Notes under the pieces: generated by a model
Told to the model about the DNA's origin: nothing
The model's input: the letters and a program-made list of their open reading frames with translations, nothing else
The model's database searches: none
Assembly (NCBI RefSeq): GCF_954871325.1
Contig: NC_088775.1
Coordinates: forward strand, 13,307,561 to 13,371,560
Direction of reading: 5' to 3'
Length of the DNA stretch: 64,000 nucleotides
DNA from: Gordionus sp. m RMFG-2023
Lineage: Eukaryota > Nematomorpha > Gordioida > Chordodea > Parachordodidae
Translations under genes and position numbers: made by a program
Shown: in pieces, positions 34,190-49,100 of the stretch
Layout of the letters: each line of letters starts with the position of its first letter
Numbering within the stretch: the stretch's first letter is position 1

Positions 34190-37100
34190 GTAAATAAGCT
34201 TTTTATTTTTTTTATAACCTGAAAACGGCACTGATCTGACTATAAAAAATTAGTCCAAATAACTTATATCTATAAAAGTAATAACCTTAAGCTACCATAA
34301 AAATATAACATAGAAGGAGTTACCTTAAACATATTAGTTTGTAATTTTTAGTCAATTAATGCTATAGTATAAATTTTAACAATATTTATTTCATAATAGG
34401 TTAAAAAAGAATACTTACTTTTATTGTTTCAATTTTTAGTAATCTTAATGCTATTTATTTTTAATTTAACTAATTTATATTAGTAATATTTTTTTTTCAA
34501 ATCTCATTCACTTATTTATATATTTCTATGCATCTAACTGTTTTATATTACTTCTGCACCTTAGTTTTAATCTTTTGATGAAATGTTCAGAGAACAACAG
34601 GTCTGTTGCATCAAAATAGATTAAAGTTATTAAAAGTTTAAAAAATTAAATATACACTTAAACAGAGGATAGATAATTTACCCAAAATTTATTATGATAA
34701 TTACCAAAATGAAAATTGTTCTTTAAAGACAGCAATTCTTAGAGAGTTAAATACCATACACAAATATGGCTGATTAATGCTATAATATTTTTTTAAATAG
34801 TATTTATAGATTTTTCATTAATTTTTTGTAATAGAATATAAAAAAAAGAAAAGAAAAATGTCAAAATAGTTTTTAGAAATTTTGAGTTAAGATTTTTCTT
34901 AAAAAAATAAAACCTTTCTTCAACCAGCATACAATAGATATTTAAAAATTAAAAAAATATCAATATATTATATAGGTCCATTCATTGTTTAACTTCAATC
35001 CGAAAGGTAAATATTTATAAACACTTGTTTGATTTATCTACAAACAAAATTAAAGATGGTAAAACATAATATTAATAACTACTAGAAAAAACATCACTCG
35101 CAATTATACTTATGGAGGGTCAACCAAAACTGGTTAAGACTTCTTCACAGTCTAATTTTTTTTAAAAAAAAACTGATTGGCTACATTCAGTTTGAGCATA
35201 GAAATTAAATCGAATCTAATTATTATATCTGCCAAAATCCAAAGATTTTTTTTGGATTGTTGATATAGACGGGTCTGAATTGAAACAGTTGGCATTCACT
35301 AGTTTTGCTTTATAATAATCTTGTATTATGATCTTTCTCAATGGACAAGGGAAAAAATATGCTCTATTTATTTTTAAGGATCAGGGATAAGTTAATTATT
35401 TTATATATCTTATAATATAACCTTAGCATTTCAAATTTCTATCATGTCTTAACAATTTTTTTAAAATGATTGGCATTGGCAAGCTCAATTTCTTTTTTTT
35501 AAAAAAATATCACTTATTAAATTTACTGAAATAATCAATAATAAAATAAGGAAGAATTCAACCTCTGCTTGCTGAAGTTAATTTAAAATTAAACTTTTTT
35601 TAAAGTAGAAAATCTTTTAGCATATTTTACCATGTTGTTGGCCCCTGACCTATAATGCCATTGCCATCCAAAATGGGAAAAACTTACTGGAAGGTGCATC
35701 CCTACAAAGCAGATTTACGTTTTATAAGTCAAACAATATTAAGACAGTCTCATCTTAATCAGAGCTTCATTAACTGTTCAAAATCAAAAACCTTATTCTC
35801 TGAAGATAAAAAAAAACAAATTTTTAAATCTTCTTTTTTGTAAAAAAAAAAAAACTTTTGCACTTTTATGCACAAAAAATCTTTAATTTTGTTGGCCAAA
35901 GATTTTTGCTCAAAACTTTGCGCGAAAAAAATCAATAAAGGATTTGACGATTTTTGTTCTCTTCTTAACACACGATTACTTACGATAAGTAATTTGGACG
36001 TTTTAATTAAAATTATAAAAACCAGGGTAACTTTTTAGATAGATAACAGTATTTTTTAAAAAGAATATATACTTTACTCCTCTGATAAAATAAGAGGCCA
36101 ATGTCGATTTTAATTTTTAATCTTCTTTTATAGTTAAAAAGTATGTCAAACTCGATATATTTCTTATTTATTTTTTTTATTCATCGATTATGTAAGATTT
36201 AAATTTTAATCAATTATTTATAATTACCTTTCGAAATAGACTTTGAAATTCAGCATCATTTAAAATATGTTAGATAATTATAGAATCATCTAACAATTAA
36301 CGATATAATCCCCCGCTCTTCATTGCGGTTATTTTCCCAATTTCTCACGATTATTATAAATTTAAAAGATAGTTTTTATAAAGAATATTTTGTATATTTT
36401 TATATTAAAGGTTACAAGTCAATTTGTTGTATTCTTTTCTTACTTAATATTATTTATATGATATAATTGCCTATTGAGAATAGATATTTTATATTTATTT
36501 ATGTAAAAAAGGCATCCATTTCAAATACTTTAAAAAAAAATGCGTGATAGCCATACTTTTCATATCAAATTTATCATAACCACCACCTACTGGTTTATAC
36601 GTTTTTCCACTAATATTTTATAACATATATTTTTACTTTTTTAATTTAAATAAGAAACATATGCATATTTTTTTAAATTGCAATAAAATAAATAATATTG
36701 ATAATGGTGTAATTATGATTTTTTTTAAAAAAAAGAAAGAATGAAGCTAATTGGAAATTAATTGAGCAAGCTAAGTAATCTATTAGGGATTTTTTTAAAA
36801 GTTTTGTTAGGCAACTAGTGATGTTAAAGCTCGACTTGAGCCGATTCTTAAAAACGGCTAACTCAATATTTTATCCAGAAAAATTTAACGCAAGTCTGAA
36901 GATTTTTAGCTAAATCTCGAAACTTAGGCAAGATTTTCCTGTTTTTAAAAATCGCAAATTTAACCTTTTAACAACACTATTTGCAGTACTACATTCTTAA
37001 CACTATTTTTTATAAAATATAATTGCAAATGTGCGCCGAATTTCACTGAGTCGCTGACATAAATATCCCAAAGACCAGGACAAAAAGATACCGGTATAAA

Positions 37101-40100
37101 AAATATCCACGGGAAAAATTTTGTCTGTTGGTATTTTTGCCATTGTCATTTTATCCGGGTTTTTTATCCAGGATATTTATGTCAGTAACTCACACAAAAT
37201 GGCCCTCTTAGAAAGTTTCTAGGGTGGCAGGTTTGTCTCCATTATCAGGAAACTTCCGGAACGGTTATTTGTTTCATTATTCATAAAAGTCATTCAAAAA
37301 TTTTGATATCGAATCTGAAATAACAAAATATTACCTTTTATAAAAAAGAAGCCTCTACAATAAAATATATTTTATATTTAGAAATGCATAACTAATATAA
37401 TCTAAATTTTTTTCTATCATTGTTTATTATTTTAAAGGACGTCCTATTACTTTTGTAATTTTAAGATTTTCTAACATAGTAATGCAAATGGCTACTTTTT
37501 GTAAATAACGCTGCAGAAAAACTATATAATTTTTTTGAATATCAGTGAATTGAAAAATGAATCGATAAATATACCGCATGTCTAAAGGAGTAAAAAAATC
37601 TGCTAGAAAAACACTAATAAATTAAATCTAAGCGCAAAAAAATTCCTAACACAAAAAAAAATTTTTCCATCCTTTTCTTTCTTTTCAAAACGCAAAGACA
37701 AGAACAATCACAAAAAAAGAAATTTATGATTAATTATTGTGTAAAACATTTAAAATAAATTTATATTCAATTTTATAATAAATGGTCCTTATTTTCTTTT
37801 TTATAGGTTGTTTTACAATTTGAAGCTTATCACAACATAATCTATAATAACTCAACTTGGAATGTTCAACTGAAGGAAATTTTTTAATTGAATGAGATAT
37901 ATTTAAAATTAAACAAAAATCTGAAGAGGATTAAAGGTTAGAGAGAATATATGTTTGGTGTTATTCAAAGGGTTGAGAGATATGGGGTAGGGTTTATATT
38001 GGTTTTTAAATAAAATTTAATTCTTTTTTTTTATTAACTTGTCAAACTTGACAGGTCATGTGATTATAACTATCTTTTATAAAGGTAATTTCCTTGAGTT
38101 GACCAGAATTACATGTATGGCATATTAATTAAAGTTGGTTATGTTATTTATAAAATTGCAAATATAAACATCTCGACACAATTAAAAAACTAACCCTGCG
38201 AACATTCGTGGGGTTCATGCGGACCCTAGAGATGTTAATGTTTTAATAATGAAAAACTTTTAATTGTTATCAATTTTTTCCCAATAGCTTATCTCTTCAT
38301 ATCAAAGGAAAAAAAATGACAAGAATGTATGGGCGGGGTTCCCTCTAATCCAAATTTAGGTGCGTTATATCTTTTATAATTAAATTTACTTGTAGCTTTC
38401 ATATTTCGAATAATATATATTTAAAAAAACTCTAGTTTAGTGACTTTAACTATTTTATGAAAGCTTTTGCCATGAGAATCAAAAAAGTGACAAATTATTT
38501 TAAAATGTCACAAAATAATATTAAAGAATATATGAATAAAATTTAGAATTTAGAATGTTTATCTAAGGTTTAAATATTAATATAATATAATTTAAATCAA
38601 ATGATATATAAAAAAATGTTTATTTATGTTTAATATATTAATGCTAAAGAAAATAAAATTAAATACAGATGGCCAGGTAGGGTCTAAGCAGACTCCTAGC
38701 ACAAAAAAAAGTTGTAACTCATAGACTACTAAACAAAATCAATTAATTTTACACATATATACTTTACCTAAAAATATTAAACTAAACCTGACAAAAATAT
38801 GAATGAATTTTTAGTAATAACTTTTTTTAAATGACCGGGATTGCATGGTCCTACCTGTGTTATGAAGGGTTAATAGTTTTGCTTGATATAATGTTTAAAA
38901 TTTTGTTTATTTATATTAAATAGCTGTAAAAATATATATATATACACCCGATTATAAAATTAGATACTTTTTAAAATAGTTTTTAAAAATGAAAAAATGA
39001 TTTTGAAATATAGTTTAAAAAAATTTCCGCAAGATACATGTTCTGTACGAATAATTTCAAATATTACGAATATTTTTAAATTACTAATTCGATTGAATAT
39101 TGTATAAAACATTATATGACCAATAATTTTCCTATTCGAATTAAATAATTTTGTTATTCGTAGAATAGGAATCTAATCAAATCCAAAGTATATCCCTTAT
39201 TTTATGTTTTTAAAAAATGGATAATTCATCGAACTCATATTTTTATTTTATTTTCGCGGGTAAATTCAATAGTACATATTCTGTTCAAAATATAAATGAC
39301 AACGTCGATGATTCCCTAACAGCTTTTAATTGAGCCCTTATAAAGTGCAGACCAGACTGATGCTAGATATCGTCGGTCTCAAATGCAAAACCCGTGACAC
39401 CGATGATATGCATCGGAACACACTATGTTTGACGATAAAATACTTCCAATATTCACAAATTTTTAAAGATATTATTTTTTAAAAAAAATTTCACTCTAAT
39501 TTATTTAAGCGTTCTCCTTCACGTTCCATGTGTAATTTTTTGAATATGAATAATCCATTAATATCCTCCTCCCCCCTCCCACCATTTTTTCTCTTCTTTT
39601 TTTCAAAAAATTATCTAAACTTATTTGAAATTTTTAAAGCTCTATGTGATATTTTTTGTTGACACATTTATAATAAAAATTTTTTAAATGTGAATTAAAC
39701 CAAAACAATGAAGACTTTTAAACAGTAAAAATAGTTACAACTTTCCTGCACGCATTTCAATTCTTTATTAATTTTTGACGATATCCTCTTTTATTTAATT
39801 TTTATTTTGGTGACAAAAAATAAAACAATGACGCTAAGTATTATCTTCTATTCATTCTTTCTTCTTTATTTTAAAAAAAATTGAAAATATTTTATAAGTA
39901 CAAGCCCCTTATACATTACAATTTTATATTTTTTTTAAAAAAAGGACATTATGTTTTTAATATAATATTAATATTATTTTTAATCATTCATTCGTCACCG
40001 ATATTTAACTATAAAAAAAATTATTTATAGCATTATACGTTGTATAAAATAAAATGATTAGTTTAAATTTGTAAAAGAGAGATTGTCTCACCGGCCCGTG

Positions 40101-43100
40101 CGGGTTTTGAAAAGGGGGTTTCAACCCGACCTTTAAAATAATTTGTCCGACCCGATCCGAAAATTTTTTTCCGGGTTACCCGGGCCCAAACTTTTTATGG
40201 ATTAGGGCGTGCCTTGCAGATTTTTCAATTTAAAAAAAGTAAATTCTATTATTTTTACAAATTTGAATGGTACTTTTGCAAGGTAAAAGCAATCTAATAA
40301 TCAAAGATATCTTGTATGCCAATTTATAGATCCATAATAATCAAAAAACCCTATATCTATTTTACAGGCGAAATAGTAAAGTAATTATAAATAGGGAATT
40401 AAAGGTCAGTATTGAGCTATTATTTTTAATTTATGTTTATCTATTCATAACCCAGATCTCTATGCCTTTTTAGCCTTACTCCTCGAGGTTAGGACAGAAA
40501 AATATTAGTCCCAGAGGGTTCGAACAAAGAAATATAATGATTAAATATTGATAAAATTTCTAATTCAAAATATTTAGTAGATATATCTAAAACAAATTAA
40601 ATGGACTAAACAGAAATAAGTTTCAAAAATAAAATGAACCAAGACACAGTCTAAAAGATTATAATTCTGTCAATTTTTCGTTTTTGCTTATAAAATGAAA
40701 CATTTTTTAAAATAAAACTATGATTAGTCATTGCGTAATTCGACGAATTCGATATAAATACTCGTGCTAAAACCAAATGACATAAATTACAAACTTAGGC
40801 TAACATATTCCCATTAAAAGCTTGCATGCAACGAAGTCAGCTGTTTTCATCGTCATTGGCTGTATGGCGGGCGGGATTAAAAAGCGTTTCGTTTTAAATA
40901 CATTTCGTCTAAATGACTGTCAATGGCAGATATATCACTTATTAATGCGAGTTAATGAATGAATCGTCAGCCTAAATATACAATCCGTTGAACCCTGATA
41001 CGATATAATTTTTTTTAGCTTTCTCCCAAGGTCCAACTAGATTTTTGGAGAAAAAAAATTTCAGTTGAAATTTATTCAGTTAGTTGTTTTTCAAATCGGC
41101 TAAAACAGTGCCCTCCCCAATCTCAACGTAAAAAAATGGACAAATAAATCCAAGATGGATATGAATGACCATTATCGCCAATTATGTTATGCTATCATTT
41201 GTTTGTCAACATTATATATATAGTCGCCCGATTTATCCGCCTTCTTAACCTGCCCACAATAATGAATAGCGTAAAAATCAGGCGATTCCCTAGAACCTCA
41301 TTTACCCTTAGGCTTTGGTATAAACTCGATAAGACTGAACCGGTATCCGAACATATTTTAATCCCATTATAATATCGAAGTTAGAATTTAAATAAAATTG
41401 TTAATCTTTTTTTGAAAATCTCAAGTAAGTTAACAGGAACGTTGTCGGAACACTGCAGACCAATATTTAATGAATCAAGTATTAAATTGTTAAACGACTC
41501 GACTATTAAAAAACGGCTAGCCCAATATTTTAGCCAAAAAATATTACGCAAGTCTGGAAATTTTGCTCATAAACGGTTATAAAGGTTAAAACTAGTAGTG
41601 CCGTTTAACAACACTGTTTAGACATCTGTTAACGAAATCTCGAGCCTTGCTTAACATTATTTTGGTTAAAATCGACTAAATTGAGCCGATTAACAGCGTC
41701 ATTAGCACAGATTACAAATTTTTATTTGATAGCGCATGGAGACATTATTATTAACTAAGGTAAAATAAGCCTAGTTTTTTATAAAAGATATATATATATA
41801 TATCATTACAAATGCATTAAAAAATATTATTTGGCTGTTTGATTCCACATCAAGTACATGTTAATGTAAGTTTTTAAAAGATTAAAATTTTATAAAAGTA
41901 ATAAATAATATAAGAGCACACCACAGCTCAGGTAATAAAAAAATTATTATTTATTTTTATAAAAAAATGAATGGGCACTATATTATAAATTTTTAATCAA
42001 TAATGAACGACTTAATTATTAAAAAAAATAAAATGATTGGTTTATAAACTTTTCACGATAGATTTGAAAGTACCTATAATAAGAAGGTAATGTTACTTGG
42101 ATGATTTAGGTATCTGGGGTCATATGTCAAATCAATCAGTCAGCCAACCCTCTTCGATTTAAAAGTTGATGTAACTAAGAAATAGCTAAAATTTTAGCCT
42201 CCTACCATTTATTTGGAGATATTCGGGTTCGAAGTGTCAAAAAATGACGTGAATGCAGATGAAGGTAAATCATTCTTTTTGATTGATGTTGGTAAATCAA
42301 AAAATATTAGATGGAATATTTTAATGTTGCATCATCACCTATTAACTAATTGTAAAGCAAAAATGAGAATTGTGGTTAAAAAAGGATTTAATTATTCATA
42401 TCATAGAAAGGATATATTTTTAAAAATAGCCACCATTATGCACAATTATGACATTCGGCTGTAATCACACTCACTTAACAAATGACAGATTCATTAGGTT
42501 ATCTAAGAGTAGAAGAAAATTTTGAGCGGGTTATTTTTGTCCAGAATATTTCAATCGTGGATTTCATGTAGTGTAATCACTAGATCGAGATCCAAACGAT
42601 TACTTCATATGGTATACAATTTTCTAAACATCGCAAAGATTAAACCGCCTTAGAAGCAAAAGATGATTCAGAACTCCGAACTAATGTTGTTAAACGACTC
42701 AATTTTTAAAAACGGCTAACCCTAGATTTTAGCCAAAAATATTACGCAAGCCTGGGTTTTGCTAATGGATGACAGAAAGATTTGGACATCTATTAACAAA
42801 ATCTCGAGGTTTTCTGCATTTTTTGCCTATAATATTGGGTTAACCGTTTTACGAGCCGTTTAGCAACACTACTCAGTGGCCCCTACACTTTCTTAAGATG
42901 GAAGCAAAATACCCCCTTGAAAAGTATTCCCCCCCCCTCCTCCGAAAAAACAGTTAATTATTTTTTGACACCCTTTTGGCAGTACATGAGGTAGTAGGAA
43001 TGGTTAATAATTATTTATATAAAATTGATAGGGAAAGCAGGAAATTTATAAAGTAAACCATAAGGTAAAATAAACGAATAATTTTTCCAGTCTGAATCAT

Positions 43101-46100
43101 AAAGAATCATTAGAAGAAGAAGCTAAATAATGTATTAATATAAATATCTTAATAAAATTAATTTAAATTCTCAGAATTTGACAAATCTTCAGATTCTTTA
43201 ATCTCCAGGTCATATGTAATTATTACATCCCTCGTTTTAGCCATAATATAATTATTTCAAAATTTAGACATTTTTTCAAAAATTTGACTTAATATAAATG
43301 GTAAATGAAAATAAGATTAAAAACAAAATTTGTTAAATATTTTATTATTATTATATTATATCTAAAAACATAGTATATATATATAAAAAAAGTTAATTGA
43401 AAAATATATAATATCACGTTTTTGTGAATAGTTAAATTATATCAAACACATCAATTTATAATATAAGATTAACTATTCAAATTTAAGATTAATTCTTTAA
43501 ATTTATATATGATCAATCAACATTCCCCCTCTTCTACAAAGAACGAAGCTTCTTCTCAGCAGTCATCGAGAGCTTGTTGTCCCAGAAGTTTTTTCCCGTT
43601 TCGATTGTACTCGGTTTTATCTTGGCCTCAAATGTTCTCGTAGGCTTGATTCTATCACGTAGGTTTGATAAAATCGTTTATTAGAGTTGCGTGAGTTTGT
43701 ACGTTTTCTGTAGGCTTGATATCCTTATTGTATGTTGTTCACATTTCTCAAAATTGTTATTATCATGTTTCATAATTAATCCAGTCGAGTATTGGAATTT
43801 GGAATAAATCGGAATATGTAATTTGGAATAGTTGATCAAATCAAATATATGAATAATATGCACGAATAAAATTTTGAATTTCGGAACAATAAAATATGTA
43901 ATAAGGAATGATAATTTAAGGAATAAGGAATAAAATAAGGAATGATAAATCATAATGATTATTATATTATTTTTTATTAATCATAGCGTTTTATACTTTT
44001 CGCGTTTTATGCGTTTTATATTTTTAGCGTTTTGTATTTTTTGCGTTTTACATTTTTTGCGTTTTACATTTTTTAGCGTTTCAATATTTAATTAGTAGCG
44101 TTTTAATATTTAATTTATTTTTATTTATTTTCAATATCCGAGGTTAAAATATGCAAATATTATGCACATTTCCCTCTCTTAAAAAAAATTTAAATTTCAC
44201 ACAATATTTTTCTAAAATAATGATGTTTAATTTTTACATAACCTTTTGTCTTCAAAAGCTTTATTTCAAAAACATTTTTATCATATTAAGTATTACTTAT
44301 AAGGGTTATTTAAATCAATCCCTTTTAATTCATATGTTTTAATTACACTTTAATATCATTAATCTCACAAAATAGAATTCATAACCTATCGTTCAACTTC
44401 CATATCAGTTCTTCCTAGGTTGTCACATTAGGTTAGGTGCTGGTTATCATATTCCAGTCCAACATCCAGAGCCGGGACACCATGAAGAAAGAAGCTTTTT
44501 GCATGAAAGAACGTGCTTACATCTCCATAGATTAGGCATTGGTCATATCAATAGATTAGGCAGTCACAATAAATAAGGTAGTCATAATAGATAGTCATCT
44601 CCATAGGTTACGCAGTCTCCATAGGTTAGATAGTCATCTTAGTAGATTAGGTAGTCACAATAGATAAGGTAGTCATAATAGGTAGTCATCTCCATAGGTT
44701 AAGCAATCTCCATAGGTTAGATAGTCATCACAATAGGTAGTCATATAAATAGAGTCATCTCAATGGATTAAGCAATCGTCACAATAGGTAGTCATATAAA
44801 TAGAGTCATCTCAATGGATTAAGCAATCGTCACAATAGATAAAATAGTCATAATAGGTAAGGTGAATAATATTTGATTCTTTTATAATTTTGTAAATTTG
44901 GATAAAATTTTGACTATCAAAAAGAAAAGTCAAAAAATTTTATTTGTCCTTATATCATCTCCAATATCGAACGACGAATTTGATAAGTAATTCGTTTACT
45001 TTTTATTTTTACTAAAGAATTCAAGGTAAGGATATTTTTTAATTTTTTTTTTAAACTTTTATCATTTAACTTTAATTTAAAACGAAAAACGTACCACCGT
45101 AACAGGGGCACCATAAAAGAAAGTATTTTGGTTTAAGTAACTATTTAAATTACTTCTTTTTTTAAATCAAATTTTATTATATATTTCTTTATATCTAAAA
45201 ACATAGTATATATATATAAAAAAGGTTAATTGAAAAATATATAATATCACGTTTTTGTGAATAGTTAAATTATATCAAACACATCAATTTATAATATAAG
45301 ATTAACTATTCAAATTTAAGATTAATTCTTTAAATTTATATATGATCAATCAACAGTAAAATTCACAGATTCTTCAATATCATCATTAACTAATGTCTTT
45401 ATCGCCATTCCCTTTGGTGTAAAAAATGATGCTTGATTTAAAAATTTCATCGATTCGTCATTGAATCTTTCATTTTACTGCATAATGTCAAATCAAGGCA
45501 GCATAAACTGGTTTTATAGCTAAAATAGAATATTTAATAATAAAAGTACATACACCTCTTCTTTTTGGATTGTAATGTTTGAAGTATAAAACTTTCAAAA
45601 TCAAAAGGCATATTTCTTCCCTTCATAAAATCTTGTGCCTTTGGAAAAACGTTCACAAATTTAGAATTATTATCTACAGTGTTGACCAGTTAATTTATTT
45701 GAAAATAAAATTATTTGATTTGCAAAAAATTGTTAAAATAACATAGATAATTTTATTTCCAAACGAATTTAAAATTATGCAAATGTTTTCCATTAAATCT
45801 GTACAAAACTATATTAGGATTAAAAAAATAATACAAGACAATAAATTAAATTATAATTCTCAAATTAATCAAGCAATCTTTTACCATTTGAATTTAATTT
45901 ATTGCAAACCCTATATCCTTCGAAATGGTTTGCAATTTTATCAACAATATTTTATCCAAAACACAAAGTGATAAAATTAAATTACATTTTTCTATTATAG
46001 CTTTATATGATGATGGTCAGCGTCTATAAATATTTAAAAATTTTAAATCTAAAATGAGATAATATTACCGAGTGGTATTCTTGATGTGAAAAATCGTTCC

Positions 46101-49100
46101 GATTTTGTCATTACATCACTCTGACACACAGCACTTCATATCTTTTAACACCCTTTTATCAATTGGCATAATTGAACAATGATTAGATTTAATCGATGCA
46201 ATAGCACCAAATAAAAGCTGTCTTTGATATCTCAGCTCTAGTCAATTGTACTCCTATGATCCTTCGACTCTTGTTTAAAGTACCATCATAGCTTTGTCCA
46301 ACTAAGAATTTGAGGGGCAGATTCATGGAACTAAGTTTGCATGTTATATATTTTTCAAGACAAGTCGTGTTACCATTTTTAATATATCTTACTAACAAAG
46401 CTATTGCTTCTGATTTTGAAACATCATATGTAGTACCATCAACTATAGTTGAAAAACACTTGTTAAATTCAATCTCTTTTTAAATTTTTTTATAACCATT
46501 TTTTTCATGGTTTCAATGATAATATTTATATTATTATACAATAGAATATAATTTGGATTTTAATCCCTTGTTTTTCTCCCTTCATTTTTTTGAATATACA
46601 ATTTGAGGACAGATTCCGAATCTGCAATTAGTTTAATAATGTCTTTAAAAGCTACTATTTATATCGTTAAAATGTTGCCCAAGATGTCTTTTTCTATTAT
46701 GGTTTGTCCATTTATCATCTCTTATATTATGCCGTGGGCAATTATTTTAATTGAGCATTTGTATTTTTTTTGGTTAATATTTTGAAATTGGAGATAGTTT
46801 TTTTTTAACTAGCATAACCTTTTCAGATCGAGCTATTCAAGATTATTCGTATTCAAAATTGCATAAATATTTAAAATAATTCAGAATATTAAGTATTCAA
46901 CATGTTTCCTCATGGAGATTTATTTTTTAAGATTTAATAATCCATTTTTTACACTTTTGGAATAATTTAAAAAGTATGATTTTTTCATTATTCATACTAA
47001 TAAGATATTACTCGATTCCTACGAATAGAATAATACCATTATTTGATTCGAAAATTAGGATCGAATACAGACAGTGTAATTATTTGAATAGATTCTTATT
47101 TTTGTAGGTGTATTCGATAGCCGATATTCCTCAAAATGTGAATGAACGGGCTGAACCTATTAAAAATAATCCTTATACAGCCATATTTTTTTTAAAAATA
47201 ATCCTTACAGCCATATTTTTTTAAAAATATATTTTAAAATAAATAATTTTAATGATTACAATAAAACAGAACTAACTTTTATCTCTAAACTTAACCATTA
47301 TGTAAATAATCTTTTTGATTTTTTTTTGTTCAAGCTCTAATTATTTCAATAAATTTAATTAAAATTTCTTTCATATTACTTTCACTTTTTATTTAAAAAA
47401 AAATTAAATCGTTTTGTTTGCCATTATTATTTCTCGGAGAAACCTATATAATATGACCAGTACAACGTTTTTTGGTCAAAATAGGAAGATATTCAATATT
47501 ATAGAATATTTTTGGATGGCAAGGTTAAACTTAGTTAACTCTTCAAATATTGCGGTGAAAAAATGTCATAAATATTCTAGTGATCTCCATTTATATTCAT
47601 TATTTAGTTTTTATATTTTGATTTAAAAAATATTTATAATTTTTAACTATGCTTCGATAAAAAATGTTAGGTATAATTATAACTTGTGGCAAAATTTTTC
47701 TAAAAAAGGGTTAAAAAAAATTTGGCACTAAATATCAGAGGCCCTACCCGGGTTTTATATTTCAGACCTGGCTTAGATATTTTTTTAAAAAATTTTTTCC
47801 GGCTCGAGCTGGATATTTAAAAAATATATTTACATTTATTCTTAATTTTTATAGCTAATAATAGCGATTTAAAAATTTTTCACCGAGTTGGGCCTGCAGA
47901 TCTTTGCTAAATATTAAGTATAAAAAATTTGGTTATTAAGAAAAACCAAGACATTTTATAAAATTGTTATTTATTCATCTAAATAAAATAATTTTTTTAA
48001 CTAAGGTTTAAAGAGAACTTACGAATTTATTCAAGTGAAGTTTCACAACATGCCCCCAATCGGTACGAAATGCTTATATCTTGAAAACTACTCAACCGAA
48101 ATAAATGAAATTTGGAATATATTCCAATATGTATTTTGATGAAACTGAATTTGGATCATAATAACTAACAGTTATATAATATCAATTTTAGCATGCCTGG
48201 GATTCCCACCGGAGTATTGAAGGGTTAAGGAGGGGTCAATATAAGGCTAGACTGTATCGCCCTGTCCAATCATCTTTGAAAGAGGGTCATATTCTTCCTT
48301 TTCTCGAGGGAACACATGATCAATATAAATAAAATTAAATATGCCTATTAATTTTGGCAGATGATATTATAACCAAGCAAAATTATTGATTTTTGAACTG
48401 GCCTATCTTAGGCCTTAGGGGAAAAATTGAATCGGTTAGTATGGTAATGCGTTCGATTTGAGTATTCCTAACATTTGAATACGAATAACTAGTGAAGGTC
48501 ACAGTACGCCTAGAGCCGAATTTCAAAGAATAAACCGAACGGAAGATCGACTGATAGCGCGGAACCGATTTTAAAGATTGAAGCCTGAGGGTTCGGCCCA
48601 CCCGCCAATCTAACCCTTAACCTTCACTATAACTAATAATTTCCGAATACCCTTTCTTTTATTTAGTTAAATATACTTTATTTTTGTGACTTATAAATAT
48701 GTGCCATACATTTACACAAACGTTTGCCTTTATTTTACACTTTTTAAAAATAAAATTTCGATTGTTTCTTTTATTCGAGTTTCTTTATTTAATTATAAAA
48801 GTAATTTATTTTTTAAAAAAACTAATTTATGGCATCGATAAAAAAAATTTTTCGGTTTTGTTTTAAAAAGTTCTCTTGTAGTATTTTGTACAAAATCAAA
48901 TAAATCAAACACTTAATTTTTCCTTTTATTTGAACCTTATAAAAAAAATTTTTTTATTACTCCGCTAAAAAATAATAGTTATTCATTCTTTTCTTTATTA
49001 TATTCTTTCCATTCTCTTATTATTTTTTTTCCTTCATATGGTATGTTATATTTCCATTCGGCAATGTCGGTAATTAGGCGAGTCAATAGTCAGGACTGCC

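Larger units (their letters stand above)
42874..46790 (-). mobile_element. hAT element, long decayed copy split by an LTR element
   Basis: The left end CAGTGGCCCCTAC matches the ends of 32266-33844. On the minus strand, 46500-46145 carries the DUF4371 catalytic part (FSTIVDGTTYDVSKSEA, then LPLKFLVGQSYDGT and GVQLTRAE). 46000-45365 and 43300-42990 match the short copy nearly throughout. The right boundary is unclear (about 46500-46790). A coding-free LTR element (43306-45355) interrupts it. The transposase has several stops. Confidence 0.55.

Noticed and set aside
40440-40530. GGGTTCGAA box resembling a tRNA T-arm
   Set aside because: No acceptor, D or anticodon arms can be formed around it.
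42213-42464. 83-codon + frame in afadin intron 1
   Set aside because: No family motif, no homologous copy in the window, and no phase-compatible partner exons were found.
43681-43953. 90-codon minus frame in the LTR element
   Set aside because: Low-complexity interior, no gag or pol motif.
45777-45971. 64-codon plus frame
   Set aside because: Opposite strand of a hAT segment that matches 32650-32800 in reverse.
48383-48601. 72-codon minus frame
   Set aside because: Composition suggests a MITE remnant ending near a TTAACC-type sequence rather than a gene.
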